Source: Rubrivivax sp.
Lineage (GTDB): Bacteria; Pseudomonadota; Gammaproteobacteria; Burkholderiales; Burkholderiaceae_C
DNA length: 61,637 bases
Assembly: GCA_020248945.1 (NCBI GenBank)
Contig: JADCGQ010000052.1
Location: 1-61,637 of the forward strand
Direction: 5' to 3'
Positions 18,272 through 28,582 of this stretch are shown here, piece by piece. Made by a program: the position numbers and the translations under genes. Numbering within the stretch: position 1 is the first letter of the stretch; the number at the start of each line of letters is the position of its first letter. Under the pieces are notes generated by a model. The model was given only the letters and a program-made list of their open reading frames with translations. It searched no databases and was not told where the DNA came from.

Positions 18272-18274
18272 CAA
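18246..18274 (-). promoter_or_regulatory. Predicted promoter of the efflux cassette
   Basis: On the minus strand, TTGATA (18274-18269) is followed by 17 bases and then TAGGAT (18251-18246). This matches the sigma-70 pattern with optimal spacing. The ATG of the adaptor gene begins eight bases after the -10, so transcription would start close to or at the start codon. Confidence 0.6.
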
Positions 18275-18283
18275 GTGAGTTCA

Positions 18284-18442
18284 GCCAAGCCCAAGCCGCG
18301 GATCCGGCTTCGCCGGGCCGCTGGCGAACGGCCCCCTCGGGGGGCTGAGGGCCGCGGCTCCAAGCCCGCCTGCGCGGGCTTGGACGGCACGAAGGGCGCC
18401 GCCTCTGGCGGCGCGTGGAGCGCGAGCGAGCTTGGGGGCCTG
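18284..18442 (-). repeat. Interspersed intergenic repeat, copy 2 (family A)
   Basis: Begins directly after the ssb stop. The minus strand reads GCCCCCAAGCTCGCTCGCGC, then an inserted hairpin-rich stretch (CCAAGCCCGCGCAGGCGGGC is one arm set), then CCCCCCGAGGGGG and GGCCCGGCGAAGCCGG. It is longer than copies 1 and 3 because of the internal insertion. It separates ssb from the divergent efflux promoter region. Confidence 0.7.
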
Positions 18443-18937
18443 TCAGAACGGGATGTCGTCGTCCATGTCGTCGAAGCCGGTGGCCGGCTTCTGGGCCGCC
18501 GGGGCGCGCGGTGCCGGGGCGGCGCTGCGGGCCGGCGGGGCGCTGCGCGGGGCGGGGGCGCTGCCCATCTCGGCGTCGCCCATGCCACCACCGCCGCCGC
18601 CTTCGCGGCTGCCGAGCATGGTCATCTCGTTGGCGATGATCTCGGTGGTGTACTTCTCGACGCCGTCCTTGTCGGTCCACTTGCGCGTCTTCAGCCGGCC
18701 TTCGACGTAGACCGACTTGCCCTTCTTCAGGTACTCGCCGGCGATCTCGGCCAGCTTGTCGTAGAAGACCACGCGGTGCCACTCGGTCTCTTCCTGGCGC
18801 TCGCCGGTGGTCTTGTCTTTCCAGTTGCGGCTGGTGGCGATGGTGACGTTGGCGATGGCCGAGCCGCTGGGCGCGTAACGCACCTCGGGGTCGCGGCCGA
18901 GGTTGCCGATCAGGATGACTTTGTTGACGCTGGCCAT
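18443..18937 (-). CDS. ssb: Single-stranded DNA-binding protein
   Basis: Essential SSB that coats single-stranded DNA and recruits repair and replication proteins. The OB-fold is at residues 1-112 ([51 protein letters not shown]). A Gly/Ala/Pro-rich linker follows, and then the conserved acidic tip DMDDDIPF that binds partners such as RecQ. The 164-aa length is normal. ATG 18937 has GGAG upstream. It is divergent from recQ across 177 nt, and no uvrA lies on its other side in this window. Confidence 0.96.
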   Translation of the reverse strand: MASVNKVILIGNLGRDPEVRYAPSGSAIANVTIATSRNWKDKTTGERQEETEWHRVVFYDKLAEIAGEYLKKGKSVYVEGRLKTRKWTDKDGVEKYTTEIIANEMTMLGSREGGGGGGMGDAEMGSAPAPRSAPPARSAAPAPRAPAAQKPATGFDDMDDDIPF

Positions 18938-19114
18938 GGCGGGACTCCGGTGGTTCGGGGGCTGTCGGGGTGGAATGCGCCGGATTATCCGCGCCGCTCC
19001 CGTCGCGGCCACGGCCCGACGGGGTGAGGCCGGGGGGGGTGAAGCCGGGTGCCCCGCAACGGGCCACCCGGCTGGGGGATCGGCCGCGGCCCCGGTGGCC
19101 GACAATCCCCTTCG

Positions 19115-21013
<1,899 letters not shown>

Positions 21014-21385
21014 TCAGCCCGCGCGCAGCAGCCGCTGCAACTCGCCCGAGGCGATGAGCGCCTCGAGGTCTTGCGCACCGCCCACGAGCTGGCCGCGCAC
21101 GAACACCATCGGGAAGGTCGGCCAGCCGGTCCACAGCTTCAGCGCGTTGCGGCGCCGCCAGTCCGAGAGGTAGCCGCCGTACTCGAGGTACTCGTGGGCC
21201 ACGCCCGCGGCCTGCAGCGCGCGGCGGGCGCGCTTGCAGAAGGGGTTGAAGGCCATGCCCACCACCACCGCCGGGTGCGCATCGATGGCCGTCTTCACGG
21301 TGGCCACCACGTCGGCATGCAAAGAGGCCACGCGCTCGCGGATGGCGGGGTGCAAGCGCTCTTCGGGCAGGATGTGTCGGGGCAT
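21014..21385 (-). CDS. Glutaredoxin-fold protein with altered active site, 123 aa
   Basis: The thioredoxin/glutaredoxin fold is seen from VVVGMAFNPFCKRARRAL, EYLEYGGYL and the cis-Pro loop GWPTFPMVFVRG, followed by LVGGAQDLEAL. The CPYC-like motif is NPFC: the catalytic first Cys is Asn and only the second Cys remains. A classical dithiol or monothiol reductase mechanism is therefore unlikely. I recall related Burkholderiales proteins with NPHxKKAR at this place, so the change seems a family trait. The N-terminal helices (residues 1-40) precede the fold. ATG 21385. It is convergent with recQ with no spacer, and divergent from the GST gene. Confidence 0.78.
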   Translation of the reverse strand: MPRHILPEERLHPAIRERVASLHADVVATVKTAIDAHPAVVVGMAFNPFCKRARRALQAAGVAHEYLEYGGYLSDWRRRNALKLWTGWPTFPMVFVRGQLVGGAQDLEALIASGELQRLLRAG

Positions 21386-21442
21386 GGCAGCACTGTCCGC
21401 GCCTGCGGCCCGCCCGTGCGAAACCCCTACAGGAGACTTTCG

Positions 21443-22054
21443 ATGACCAAGCTTTACTACAGCCCCGGTGCCTGTTCGCTCTCGCCGCACATCGCACTGC
21501 GCGAGGCCGGCCTGCCGTTTGCGCTGGTGATGGCCAGCACCAAGACCAAGAAGCTCGCCGACGGCACCGACTTCACCACCATCAACCCCAAGGGCCAGGT
21601 GCCAGTGCTGGAGTTCGACGACGGCCAGCGCCTCACCGAAGGCCCGGCCATCGTGCAGTGGATCGCCGACCAGGCGCCCGCCACCGGCCTGGCGCCGGCC
21701 GCCGGCACCATGGCGCGCTACCGGCTGATGGAGTGGCTGAACTTCATCACCAGCGAGCTGCACAAGGGCTTTTCGCCGCTGTTCACGCCCGGCACGCCCG
21801 AAGAAGCCAGGACCATGGCGCGTGCCAAGCTGGGTGAGAAGCTGGCCTGGGTCGACCAGCAACTGGCCGGCAAGAACTACCTGATGGGCGACGGCTTCAC
21901 GGTGGCCGACGGCTACCTGTTCACGGTGGCCGGCTGGGGCAAGTACGTGGGCGTGGACATCGCGCCGCTGGCCCACCTGTCGGCCTTCATGGGCCGGGTG
22001 GCGGCGCGGCCGGCGGTGCAGGCGGCGTTGAAGGCGGAAGGGCTGCTGAAGTAA
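21443..22054 (+). CDS. gst: Glutathione S-transferase, beta class, 203 aa
   Basis: Cytosolic GST conjugating or reducing electrophiles with glutathione. The thioredoxin-like domain (1-80) starts KLYYSPGACSLSPHIALREA, where C11 is the beta-class catalytic Cys. GQVPVLEFDDG carries the cis-Pro, and EGPAIVQWIAD binds the glutathione gamma-Glu. The helical domain follows, with the N-capping FTVADGYLFTV. ATG 21443 has AGGAG at ideal spacing. Full-length, with no sign of decay. Confidence 0.93.
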   Translation: MTKLYYSPGACSLSPHIALREAGLPFALVMASTKTKKLADGTDFTTINPKGQVPVLEFDDGQRLTEGPAIVQWIADQAPATGLAPAAGTMARYRLMEWLNFITSELHKGFSPLFTPGTPEEARTMARAKLGEKLAWVDQQLAGKNYLMGDGFTVADGYLFTVAGWGKYVGVDIAPLAHLSAFMGRVAARPAVQAALKAEGLLK

Positions 22055-22103
22055 GGCACCACGCTCAGTTCACACTGAGCCCCAGCCCCGTTCGGGCTGA
22101 GCC

Positions 22104-22176
22104 CCACCTCCGTTCGCGCTGAGCCTGTCGAAGCGCCGGTGGTGAACCAGGGCTTCGACAAGCTCAACCCGAACGG
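22104..22176. repeat. GTTCGCGCTGAGCC-type repeat (family B), copy 2, as a hairpin
   Basis: A left arm at 22111-22136 (CGTTCGCGCTGAGCCTGTCG...) and a right arm at 22151-22175 (GGCTTCGACAAGCTCAACCC...) form an imperfect inverted repeat of about 25 bp. It lies between the convergent GST and thioredoxin-like genes. Two shortened units precede it (near 22060-22102). It is likely to fold as a bidirectional 3'-end hairpin. Confidence 0.75.
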
Positions 22177-22191
22177 GTTGGGGGGTGTGAC

Positions 22192-23856
22192 TCAGGCCGG
22201 CTTGCCCTCGGCCGGCCTGAGCAGCACCTGGCAGGTGGCGCGCTGGCCGTCGGCGGCGTTGACCTTGCCGCAGATGCCGTCGAGCTGCCGCTGCAGCCGC
22301 GCCAGCACGGGGCTCTTGCTGCCGTCGGTGTTCCAGCTGGCCAGCTTGTCGGCCACGCGCTTGTAGCTGCGGGCGCTGCGGCCCTCGAACGCGGCGCTGT
22401 CCTTGGCGGCTTCGGCCAGCAGCGCGGCGACGGCCTTCTCGATGCGCGCCGTTTCGGTGGGCGCCAAGTCGATGAGCGCGTTCACATACCCCGCGCCCCA
22501 CTGCACGCGCGTGGCCGGGCCCACGGCCTTGTCGTAGCTCTGCTCGTACCACTGCAGCGCCTCGGCGTTGCGGCCCAGGCGCCGGTAGTTGCTGGCCAGC
22601 TGGCTCATCAGGTAGTAGGGCGAATGGCTCCTCGCCAGGTTGCCCTTCAGCAGCGCCTCGCTCTCGGCCCACAGCCCGGTGCGCGCCAGCACGGCGGCGC
22701 CGAAGGTGATGACGGCCTGGCGCTCGTAGCCGTCGCGGATCTCGCGGTCGGCGGCGGCCACGATCTGGCGCACGTCGGCCGTCAGCGCGGCGGGCAGCTG
22801 CACCTGCACGGCGTCTTTCGGCAGCGCCAGGCGGGCGAGCATGACGCGGTTGTAGAGCGCGCTCATGCGGTCGTTGCGCGACAGCGTGGTGTCGGCCTGC
22901 AGCTTGACGAGCGCGGCGTCGAACTGCGCCACCAGCGCATCACGCGCCGGGCCGGCCTCGGGCTCGAGCACGCGCACCAGGTCGGGCGCACTGCCGCCGA
23001 CGATGTCCATGTGCGCGCGCACCAGCGCCGTCGAGCCCAGCACCTGCTGCACGCGCTGGCGCAGCGCGGCGTCGGGCTTCAGCGCCTTGGCCGCCGGGGC
23101 GCCGTCGCTGGCGGCCAGGGCCTTGAGCCACAGGCGCGTGGTGGTGTCGACATCGGCCGCGGGCAAAGCCGCGTGCGCCGCGGCCAGCCGGGCCAGCGTG
23201 GGCGCCGTCTCGGCCTTGGGGACGAGGCTGGATTCGCTGGTCTCCCACGAGTAGAAGGCCAGCACGCGCCAGTCGGCGGCGGCCAGCGGCTTGCCGGCCA
23301 GCGCGTCGGCCAGCACGGCCTGCGCCGGGCGGCCGTCGTTGAGGCCGCCCTGCAGCACGGCCATCACCTGTGCGGCATCGGCCTCGCCGGGCAGGCGCGT
23401 GATCTCTTGCCGGTCGGGCGTGAACAGCACCACCGTCGGGTAGCCGCTGACCTTGAAGCGCGTGCTCACACGCTGCGCGCCGGGGCGGTCGCCATCGACG
23501 TGCACCGCCACGAAGTGCTGCGACAGCGTGGCGAAGTCCTGGCGGTTGAAGAGCGTGGCCTTGAGCTGGTTGCAGGGCGGGCACCAGCTGGCGCCCCAGT
23601 ACATCAGCACCGGCTTCTTCTGCGCCGCGGCACGCGCAAAGGCGGCGTCGATCTCGGCGTCGGAGGCCGCGCTGATCCAGGGCAGGTTGGTGGAGGGCAG
23701 GCCTTTCGTGTTGGTCGTGCCGGTCTTGCCGGCCGTGCCTGCGGGCGTGGCCAGCCCAGGCGTGGGCAGGGCCAGCATCAGCGCGGCGGCGGAGGCGAGC
23801 GCAAGGGCAGGCGCAAGGGCATGCGCAATGGCAGACAGCGAATGGCGGAAAGGCAT
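22192..23856 (-). CDS. Secreted thioredoxin-fold protein with long helical C-terminal region, 554 aa
   Basis: Signal peptide at about 1-37. A thioredoxin-like domain follows at about 60-180 with the redox motif YWGASWCPPCNQL, KVSGYPTVVLF (cis-Pro) and downstream strands. The remaining roughly 370 residues look helical and repeat-like, with a TPR-like LRRLGRNAEALQWYEQSYD-type motif near residue 460 and two late Cys. It probably acts in the periplasm on protein thiols; the long tail suggests a specific partner. ATG 23856 has GGGAG upstream; a TTG five codons earlier is less likely. It lies about 87 nt downstream of the coupled trio. The function beyond the fold is unknown. Confidence 0.78.
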   Translation of the reverse strand: MPFRHSLSAIAHALAPALALASAAALMLALPTPGLATPAGTAGKTGTTNTKGLPSTNLPWISAASDAEIDAAFARAAAQKKPVLMYWGASWCPPCNQLKATLFNRQDFATLSQHFVAVHVDGDRPGAQRVSTRFKVSGYPTVVLFTPDRQEITRLPGEADAAQVMAVLQGGLNDGRPAQAVLADALAGKPLAAADWRVLAFYSWETSESSLVPKAETAPTLARLAAAHAALPAADVDTTTRLWLKALAASDGAPAAKALKPDAALRQRVQQVLGSTALVRAHMDIVGGSAPDLVRVLEPEAGPARDALVAQFDAALVKLQADTTLSRNDRMSALYNRVMLARLALPKDAVQVQLPAALTADVRQIVAAADREIRDGYERQAVITFGAAVLARTGLWAESEALLKGNLARSHSPYYLMSQLASNYRRLGRNAEALQWYEQSYDKAVGPATRVQWGAGYVNALIDLAPTETARIEKAVAALLAEAAKDSAAFEGRSARSYKRVADKLASWNTDGSKSPVLARLQRQLDGICGKVNAADGQRATCQVLLRPAEGKPA

Positions 23857-23943
23857 GGAACGGGCTCCCAACGGGGCAGGTGTCGCGCATTGTGCGCGGA
23901 CGTGCCGGCGACTTGCTCGTGCCGCCCCTGTCAGCCGCCCGTG

Positions 23944-25209
23944 TCAGCCGCCCGCATCCACACCCGACGCCCAGGCCCAGGCCGCCTCGGCCTCGTCGCT
24001 GAGTTCCGCGCCATGGCCCAGCGCCGCGGCGGCGGCCCAGGCGCGGGACTCGTCCGGGTCTTCCAGTGCCTCCAGCAGCACCAGCTGCCCGGCCCACGGC
24101 CCGCGGCCCTGCAGCAGCGCCAGCTGCGCCTCTTCGCGCAGCCGCAACGGCGCCACCACGGTGGCCAGCGGCACCCGCAGCAGCTGCTCCAGCGTCGACA
24201 TCAGCCCGAGCGTGAAGAAGGCGCCCGGCTCGGGTTCGCCGCGGCGCTCCGCCAGGCGCTCCAGCAGCCGGGCGCGCATCAGCGTGTGCTGCTGCAGCGC
24301 GCGCTGCGCCGGGCGTGACGCGGCGGCTGCCAGCAGCAGCACCTGCAGCCAGCGTGTCAGCTCGCGGCGGCCGAGCACCGCGATGGCCTGCTCCACCGTG
24401 TCGGCCGGCGTGCGCAGCCCCACGGCCGGGCTGTTGGCGTAGCGCAGCAGCCGGTAGCCCAGCGCCACGTCGGCGCGCACGGCGGCGGCCAGCGGGGCGG
24501 TGTCGGCGTCTTGTGCCAGCTGGCTGAGCAAGGCGCAGATGCGGTGGGCCGCAGCGCCCAGCGGCTGCGTCGCGGTGGCCGCGGCGGCCTTGGCCCGCGC
24601 CAGGCGTCCGCCGGCCCAGTGGTAGCCGCGGGCCAGCAGCTGCTCGGCGTCGTCCAGGCTCGTCAGGCCCAGCGCCACCAGGTGCACGCGCGGCTGCGCC
24701 TCGTGCCAGCGCTGCCCGGCCAGCAGCAGCGTGTCGGTGCCGCCGCCGGCCGCGGTGGCGACGACGAAATCGAGCGCCGGCTCGGCCACCGGCACGCCGG
24801 CCGGTGCGCCGAGCTGCACACCGCAGGCGCGCAGCGCGGTGGCCAGGGCGGCGTCGGGCAGTTCGTCCAGCAGCAGCCACAGGCCGGGCGCCAGGGCCGC
24901 CTGCACGGCGCTGTCACGGGCGCGCCGCACCGGCAGCGTCACCAGCGCCGGCCAGGGCGCTGCGGCGGCGGCCGCCCACAGGGCCTGCTGGTCGGCCAGC
25001 GGGCGGCGCGCGGCATCGGCCAGCAGCCATTCGAAGGCCGCCACCTGGCCGTCGCGGCCGATCAGCGGGCGGCGCAGGGCGCCGGCGGGCAGCTCGGCCG
25101 CGGCGTTGCGCGGCAGCCGTACCTTGGCGGGGCCCGGCGGGGGCTCGGCGGCGGGTGGCGGCGTCGGCGCCTGCCCGAACAGGCGCGACCACCACGGCGC
25201 GCGGCTCAA
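23944..25209 (-). CDS. EAL-like/HDOD domain signalling protein, 421 aa
   Basis: Architecture as in YuxH-type proteins. A degenerate N-terminal EAL-like barrel (about 45-215; GRDGQVAAFEWLL replaces the catalytic EAL region, so phosphodiesterase activity is unlikely) is followed by an HDOD domain. The HDOD part runs from LAQDADTAPLAAAVRADVAL and LLRYANSPAVGL through FFTLGLMSTLEQLLRVPLA. HDOD proteins act in regulation rather than catalysis. The start is TTG 25209: it overlaps the TGA of the upstream gene and has GGAGG seven bases before it, while no ATG lies near. It is the third gene of a 4-nt-overlap coupled trio with the MmcB-like and DUF427 genes. Confidence 0.78.
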   Translation of the reverse strand: MSRAPWWSRLFGQAPTPPPAAEPPPGPAKVRLPRNAAAELPAGALRRPLIGRDGQVAAFEWLLADAARRPLADQQALWAAAAAAPWPALVTLPVRRARDSAVQAALAPGLWLLLDELPDAALATALRACGVQLGAPAGVPVAEPALDFVVATAAGGGTDTLLLAGQRWHEAQPRVHLVALGLTSLDDAEQLLARGYHWAGGRLARAKAAAATATQPLGAAAHRICALLSQLAQDADTAPLAAAVRADVALGYRLLRYANSPAVGLRTPADTVEQAIAVLGRRELTRWLQVLLLAAAASRPAQRALQQHTLMRARLLERLAERRGEPEPGAFFTLGLMSTLEQLLRVPLATVVAPLRLREEAQLALLQGRGPWAGQLVLLEALEDPDESRAWAAAAALGHGAELSDEAEAAWAWASGVDAGG

Positions 25210-25949
25210 GACCCCACCTCCACGTCGGCCAGGCCGGGCTGCGGGTCGTCGTCCAGCGGCGGCTCGGCCGGGGCGCGGGCCAGCGCCATCCACAGTGCAA
25301 AGCCCGGCCGCAGCGGCCGCAGCGGGGCTGGGCGCAGCACCTCGAGCCGGTCCATCGCCGGGCCGCAGGCCACCATCAGGCCCACCTCCGGCGGCAGTTC
25401 GTCCTCGGTGCACAGGCCCTCGCGCACCACATACCAGCACTGGCTGGCCACGGCGCGGTAGGCGCGGCCCTTGTCGGGGCGCTTCAGGTCGGCCAGCAGG
25501 TCGGCACGGCTGACCTTGATCTCGTGCACGACGGGTTCCAGGTAGTCCTCCACCGTGGTGTGGCGGATCGAGTAGACATCGGGCATCGCCACGGCCCAGC
25601 ACGTGCTGCCGTCGGGCTCGGCCAGCGGCGCGCGCAGCGAAAGGCGCCGCCAGACGATACGCCCGGCGCGCTGCATCTCGCGCGCCACCACGGCCACCAG
25701 CGCCTCGTGGCGTGACAGCGCCGCCTGCGCGCGCTGCCGCGACGCGGCCAGCACCTGCAGCCCGGCCTCGGTGACACGCAGCGTCTCGCGGCCGTCGGCG
25801 CACCAGTGGCGCTGCAGCAAGCCGGCGGCGAGCAGGTCGAGCTCCAGCGGGTCGCGGCAGGGCCAGCCCGCGCTGCGCCACAGCTCGCGCAGGCGGCGGC
25901 GGTGCGGCGCCGTCAGGGCCGGCGAGCTTGAGGTCACCGCCTCGCTCAC
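25206..25949 (-). CDS. MmcB-like putative DNA-repair nuclease, 247 aa
   Basis: No exact family name is certain. The N-terminal 70 residues look like a winged helix (RRLRELWRSAGWPCRDPLELD, then LRVTEAGLQVLAASR). The centre carries a PD-(D/E)xK-like core: MPDVYSIRHT, then VVHEIKVSRADLLADLKRPD, then CWYVVREGLC. This resembles the MmcB repair-protein core (VVEVKxSRADFLxDxKWPDY, from memory). The catalytic set Asp/Glu/Lys appears present. It overlaps DUF427 upstream and the EAL-like/HDOD gene downstream by 4 nt each. A nuclease acting on damaged DNA or nucleoprotein is inferred. Confidence 0.62.
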   Translation of the reverse strand: MSEAVTSSSPALTAPHRRRLRELWRSAGWPCRDPLELDLLAAGLLQRHWCADGRETLRVTEAGLQVLAASRQRAQAALSRHEALVAVVAREMQRAGRIVWRRLSLRAPLAEPDGSTCWAVAMPDVYSIRHTTVEDYLEPVVHEIKVSRADLLADLKRPDKGRAYRAVASQCWYVVREGLCTEDELPPEVGLMVACGPAMDRLEVLRPAPLRPLRPGFALWMALARAPAEPPLDDDPQPGLADVEVGS

Positions 25950-26227
25950 TCGGTGACTTTCACGCCCTTCCAGAAGGCCATGCGGCCCTTGATCTGCGCC
26001 GCGGCGTCCTTCGGCTCGGCGTAGTACCAGACGGCGTCGGGGTTGGCGTCGCCGTCGACGAAGAGCGAGTGGTACTGCGCCACGCCCTTCCAGGAGCAGG
26101 TGGTCTTGGTGTTGCTCGGCAGCAGGTACTGCGACTTCACCGCGGCGGCGGGGAAGTAGTGGTTGCCTTCGACGACCACCGTGTCGTCGCTCTCGGCGAT
26201 GACGGTGCCGTTCCAGATGGCCTTCAT
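25946..26227 (-). CDS. DUF427 domain protein, 93 aa
   Basis: Small DUF427 (beta-barrel-like) protein: MKAIWNGTVIAESDDTVVVE, then YFP, then KTTCSWKGVAQYHSLFVDG and AVWYYAEPKDAAAQIKGRMA. The family is common but has no established biochemical function. ATG 26227 has AGGAG upstream. It is the first gene of the coupled trio, overlapping the MmcB-like gene by ATGA at 25946-25949. It is divergent from pirin across about 105 nt. Confidence 0.85.
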   Translation of the reverse strand: MKAIWNGTVIAESDDTVVVEGNHYFPAAAVKSQYLLPSNTKTTCSWKGVAQYHSLFVDGDANPDAVWYYAEPKDAAAQIKGRMAFWKGVKVTE

Positions 26228-26332
26228 CGGCGTCTCCTCGTTCAGATGGGCCGGCAGGCTAGCACCGGTGGCGAACGCCGTGTTCAAGTCCCTGCAACGC
26301 CGCGGCGGAGCAGGCTGGCTACAGTGCCGGGC

Positions 26333-27256
26333 ATGGACATGAACGCCACCACCGCGGCCACCACCACCGCCCCCTCCGTCGTCACCGCGTCGCGCCCGGT
26401 CGAGCGCCTCGTGCAGGGCCAGGCCACGTCCGACGGCGCCGGCGTCAAGCTCGTGCGCGTGCTCACGCAAGACCTGCAGCGCCGTCTCGACCCCTTCCTG
26501 ATGCTCGACGCCTTCGGCACAGAGAACCCGGGCGACTACATCGGCGGCTTCCCCGACCACCCGCACCGCGGCTTCGAGACCATCACCTACATGCTCGAAG
26601 GCCGCATGCGCCACCGCGACAGCGCCGGCAACGAGGGCCTGCTGGTGCCCGGCAGCGTGCAGTGGATGACGGCCGGCCGCGGCGTCATCCACAGCGAGAT
26701 GCCCGAGCAGCAGGAAGGTGCGATGGAGGGCTTTCAGCTCTGGCTCAACCTGCCGGGCAAGACGAAGATGCAGCCTCCCTGGTACCGCGACATCGCCTCC
26801 AGCGAGATCCCCGAGTGGCATGCCGAGGGCGTGACGGTGCGCGTGATCGCCGGCGCCACGCACGGCGTGGCCGGCGCGGTGCAGCGCGCCGACACCGAGC
26901 CGCTGTACCTGGACGTGCACCTGGCCCCCGGCGCGCGCTTCGAGCAGCCGCTGCCGACCACGCACAACGCGTTTGCCTACGTCTACCGCGGCAGCCTGGC
27001 GGTGGCCGGCACCGCGGTGCGGCGCGGCCGCATGGCGATCTTCGCCAACCCGCGGCCTGACTTCAGCGTGGGCGCCACCGCCGGCGCCGGGCCTGATGGC
27101 GTGCTGCTGGAGGCCGGAGACGAAGGCGCGAAGGCCATCCTCATCGCCGGCCGGCCGCTGCGCGAGCCGATCGCGCAGCACGGGCCGTTCGTGATGAACA
27201 CGCAGCAGGAGCTCTACCAGGCGGTGGAAGACTTCCGCGCAGGGCGGCTTGCCTAG
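26333..27256 (+). CDS. Pirin family protein, 307 aa
   Basis: Bicupin of the pirin family. The N-terminal cupin has the metal-binding residues in FPDHPHRGFETITYMLEG and MTAGRGVIHSEMPEQ (paired His plus His/Glu). The second cupin (about 175-290) has degenerate ligands, as usual. Pirins are reported as quercetinases or redox-sensing cofactors; the role here is unassigned. ATG 26333 gives MDMNATT with a Thr/Ala-rich lead; ATG 26339 is an alternative. It stands alone, convergent with the DUF4397 gene. Confidence 0.9.
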   Translation: MDMNATTAATTTAPSVVTASRPVERLVQGQATSDGAGVKLVRVLTQDLQRRLDPFLMLDAFGTENPGDYIGGFPDHPHRGFETITYMLEGRMRHRDSAGNEGLLVPGSVQWMTAGRGVIHSEMPEQQEGAMEGFQLWLNLPGKTKMQPPWYRDIASSEIPEWHAEGVTVRVIAGATHGVAGAVQRADTEPLYLDVHLAPGARFEQPLPTTHNAFAYVYRGSLAVAGTAVRRGRMAIFANPRPDFSVGATAGAGPDGVLLEAGDEGAKAILIAGRPLREPIAQHGPFVMNTQQELYQAVEDFRAGRLA

Positions 27257-27274
27257 GCGCGTGGGCGCGGCCTC

Positions 27275-28582
27275 TCAGCGGTCGCGCCGCAGGATGCCCA
27301 CGGCTGCGCTGGTGGCGCCCGCCACGAACACCGTGTGCACGGCCGCCGCCCGCAGCAGTTGCTCGGTGGCCACGAACAGCGGGGCCGGCGCGCCACGTGC
27401 CGTCACGGCCAGGCGGCCGGTGCTGGTGGCCTCGACGATGGCCGCAGCCGAGGCCTGGTCGGGCGCGACCTCGCCGCTCACGGGCGCGAAGTCCAGCGTC
27501 AGCGCGGCGGCCGTGCTGCCGTCGGCCAGCGCGTTCACGAGCCGCAGCTTGCCGCGGGTGGCATCCACCGGCAGGCGGTTGTCGTCGTCGATGCGCACCA
27601 CGCGCGGCGCAGCGGGCGTGCCCGCGAGCAGCAGCGTGTAGTCGCGGCCGGCCTCGAAGCTCATCAGGGCGCTGCTGACGGCCCCGCCGTTGACGCTGAC
27701 CACCGGTGTCACGGCCCCGGCGGCCACGCGCTGGTACTCCCCCACGGCGGGCGAGCCGACGCTGCGGCCGAGATCGATGCCGCCGATGCGCGCCGAGACG
27801 CTGGCGCTGTCGGTCAGCAGCGCCGCCAGCCGCACGCGCGCCTGCGCCGTGGCGCGCGGCGTGACGGTGCCCCGCTGGGCGAGCAGCAGCCCGTTCACCA
27901 GCACGCCGCCCACGGCCGAGCTGAGCACGAGCGTCGTGATGCCCCGGCTGGGCAGCTCCACGGCCGACAGATCCAGGCGCACGTCGGTCTTGCTGCCCGC
28001 GGCCGTGACGCGCAGCCGCCAGCTGCCGGCGGCCACCGTCTGCCAGTCGCCGGCACGGCCGTAGGTGGCGCCCGGCTGCAGGGCCACGGCCGAGGCGAGC
28101 TCTTCGGTCTCGCCGGTGAGGTAGATGTCCAGGCTGCCGGCGTCGGAGGCGGCGTTGACCACGCGCAGCACGGCGCGGCCGGCATCGGGCTCGCCGCGGT
28201 TGTCGTCGAGTGTCAGCTGCTGCAGCGCGCCGGCCGGGCCGTAGGCCAGCACCGTGAACCAGCGGTCGCCGGCCAGGGGCGGCGAAAAGCGCAGCAAGGC
28301 CGTGGGCGAGCCGCTGGCGAAGATGGTCGTCTCGGGTTTGTCGGGGTCGGCCTCGGCGTAGCTGGCGCGCTCGCCGTAGGGCACCTCGGCATGGCGCAGC
28401 ACGTCGTCGGTGCGCAACTCCAGGCGCTGATTGCCGGTGCTGGCGTTGACGAGCCGGATCTGCGCCCGCCGCTTGTCGGTGCCACCACCGCAGCCCGGCA
28501 GGGCCGCAGCGGCCGGCAGCGCCAGCAGGGCCAGCGCCGTGCGGCGGCGAAGGAGGCGGGAGAGCGGACTGCTTTCGGTCAT
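27275..28582 (-). CDS. DUF4397 lipoprotein, 435 aa
   Basis: Predicted lipoprotein with positive N-terminus RRRTALALLALPAAAALPGC; the lipobox is LPGC with Cys near 31. Two or more DUF4397-like beta-sandwich repeats follow, each beginning IRLVNAS, LRVVNAASDAG or LRLVNALADG, and each with a later TVLAYG- or LLLAGTP-type strand. Such proteins are envelope or surface adhesin-like; no enzyme motif is seen. ATG 28582 overlaps the TGA of the 66-aa gene (28579-28582), indicating coupling. It is convergent with pirin across 18 nt. Confidence 0.8.
   Translation of the reverse strand: MTESSPLSRLLRRRTALALLALPAAAALPGCGGGTDKRRAQIRLVNASTGNQRLELRTDDVLRHAEVPYGERASYAEADPDKPETTIFASGSPTALLRFSPPLAGDRWFTVLAYGPAGALQQLTLDDNRGEPDAGRAVLRVVNAASDAGSLDIYLTGETEELASAVALQPGATYGRAGDWQTVAAGSWRLRVTAAGSKTDVRLDLSAVELPSRGITTLVLSSAVGGVLVNGLLLAQRGTVTPRATAQARVRLAALLTDSASVSARIGGIDLGRSVGSPAVGEYQRVAAGAVTPVVSVNGGAVSSALMSFEAGRDYTLLLAGTPAAPRVVRIDDDNRLPVDATRGKLRLVNALADGSTAAALTLDFAPVSGEVAPDQASAAAIVEATSTGRLAVTARGAPAPLFVATEQLLRAAAVHTVFVAGATSAAVGILRRDR

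Noticed and set aside
13857..18278. A 1473-aa open frame on the plus strand opposite the RND permease and adaptor
   Set aside because: It is antisense to two clear efflux genes, rich in His/Gln/Arg/Gly as expected for a reversed GC-rich frame, and has no domain or ribosome site.
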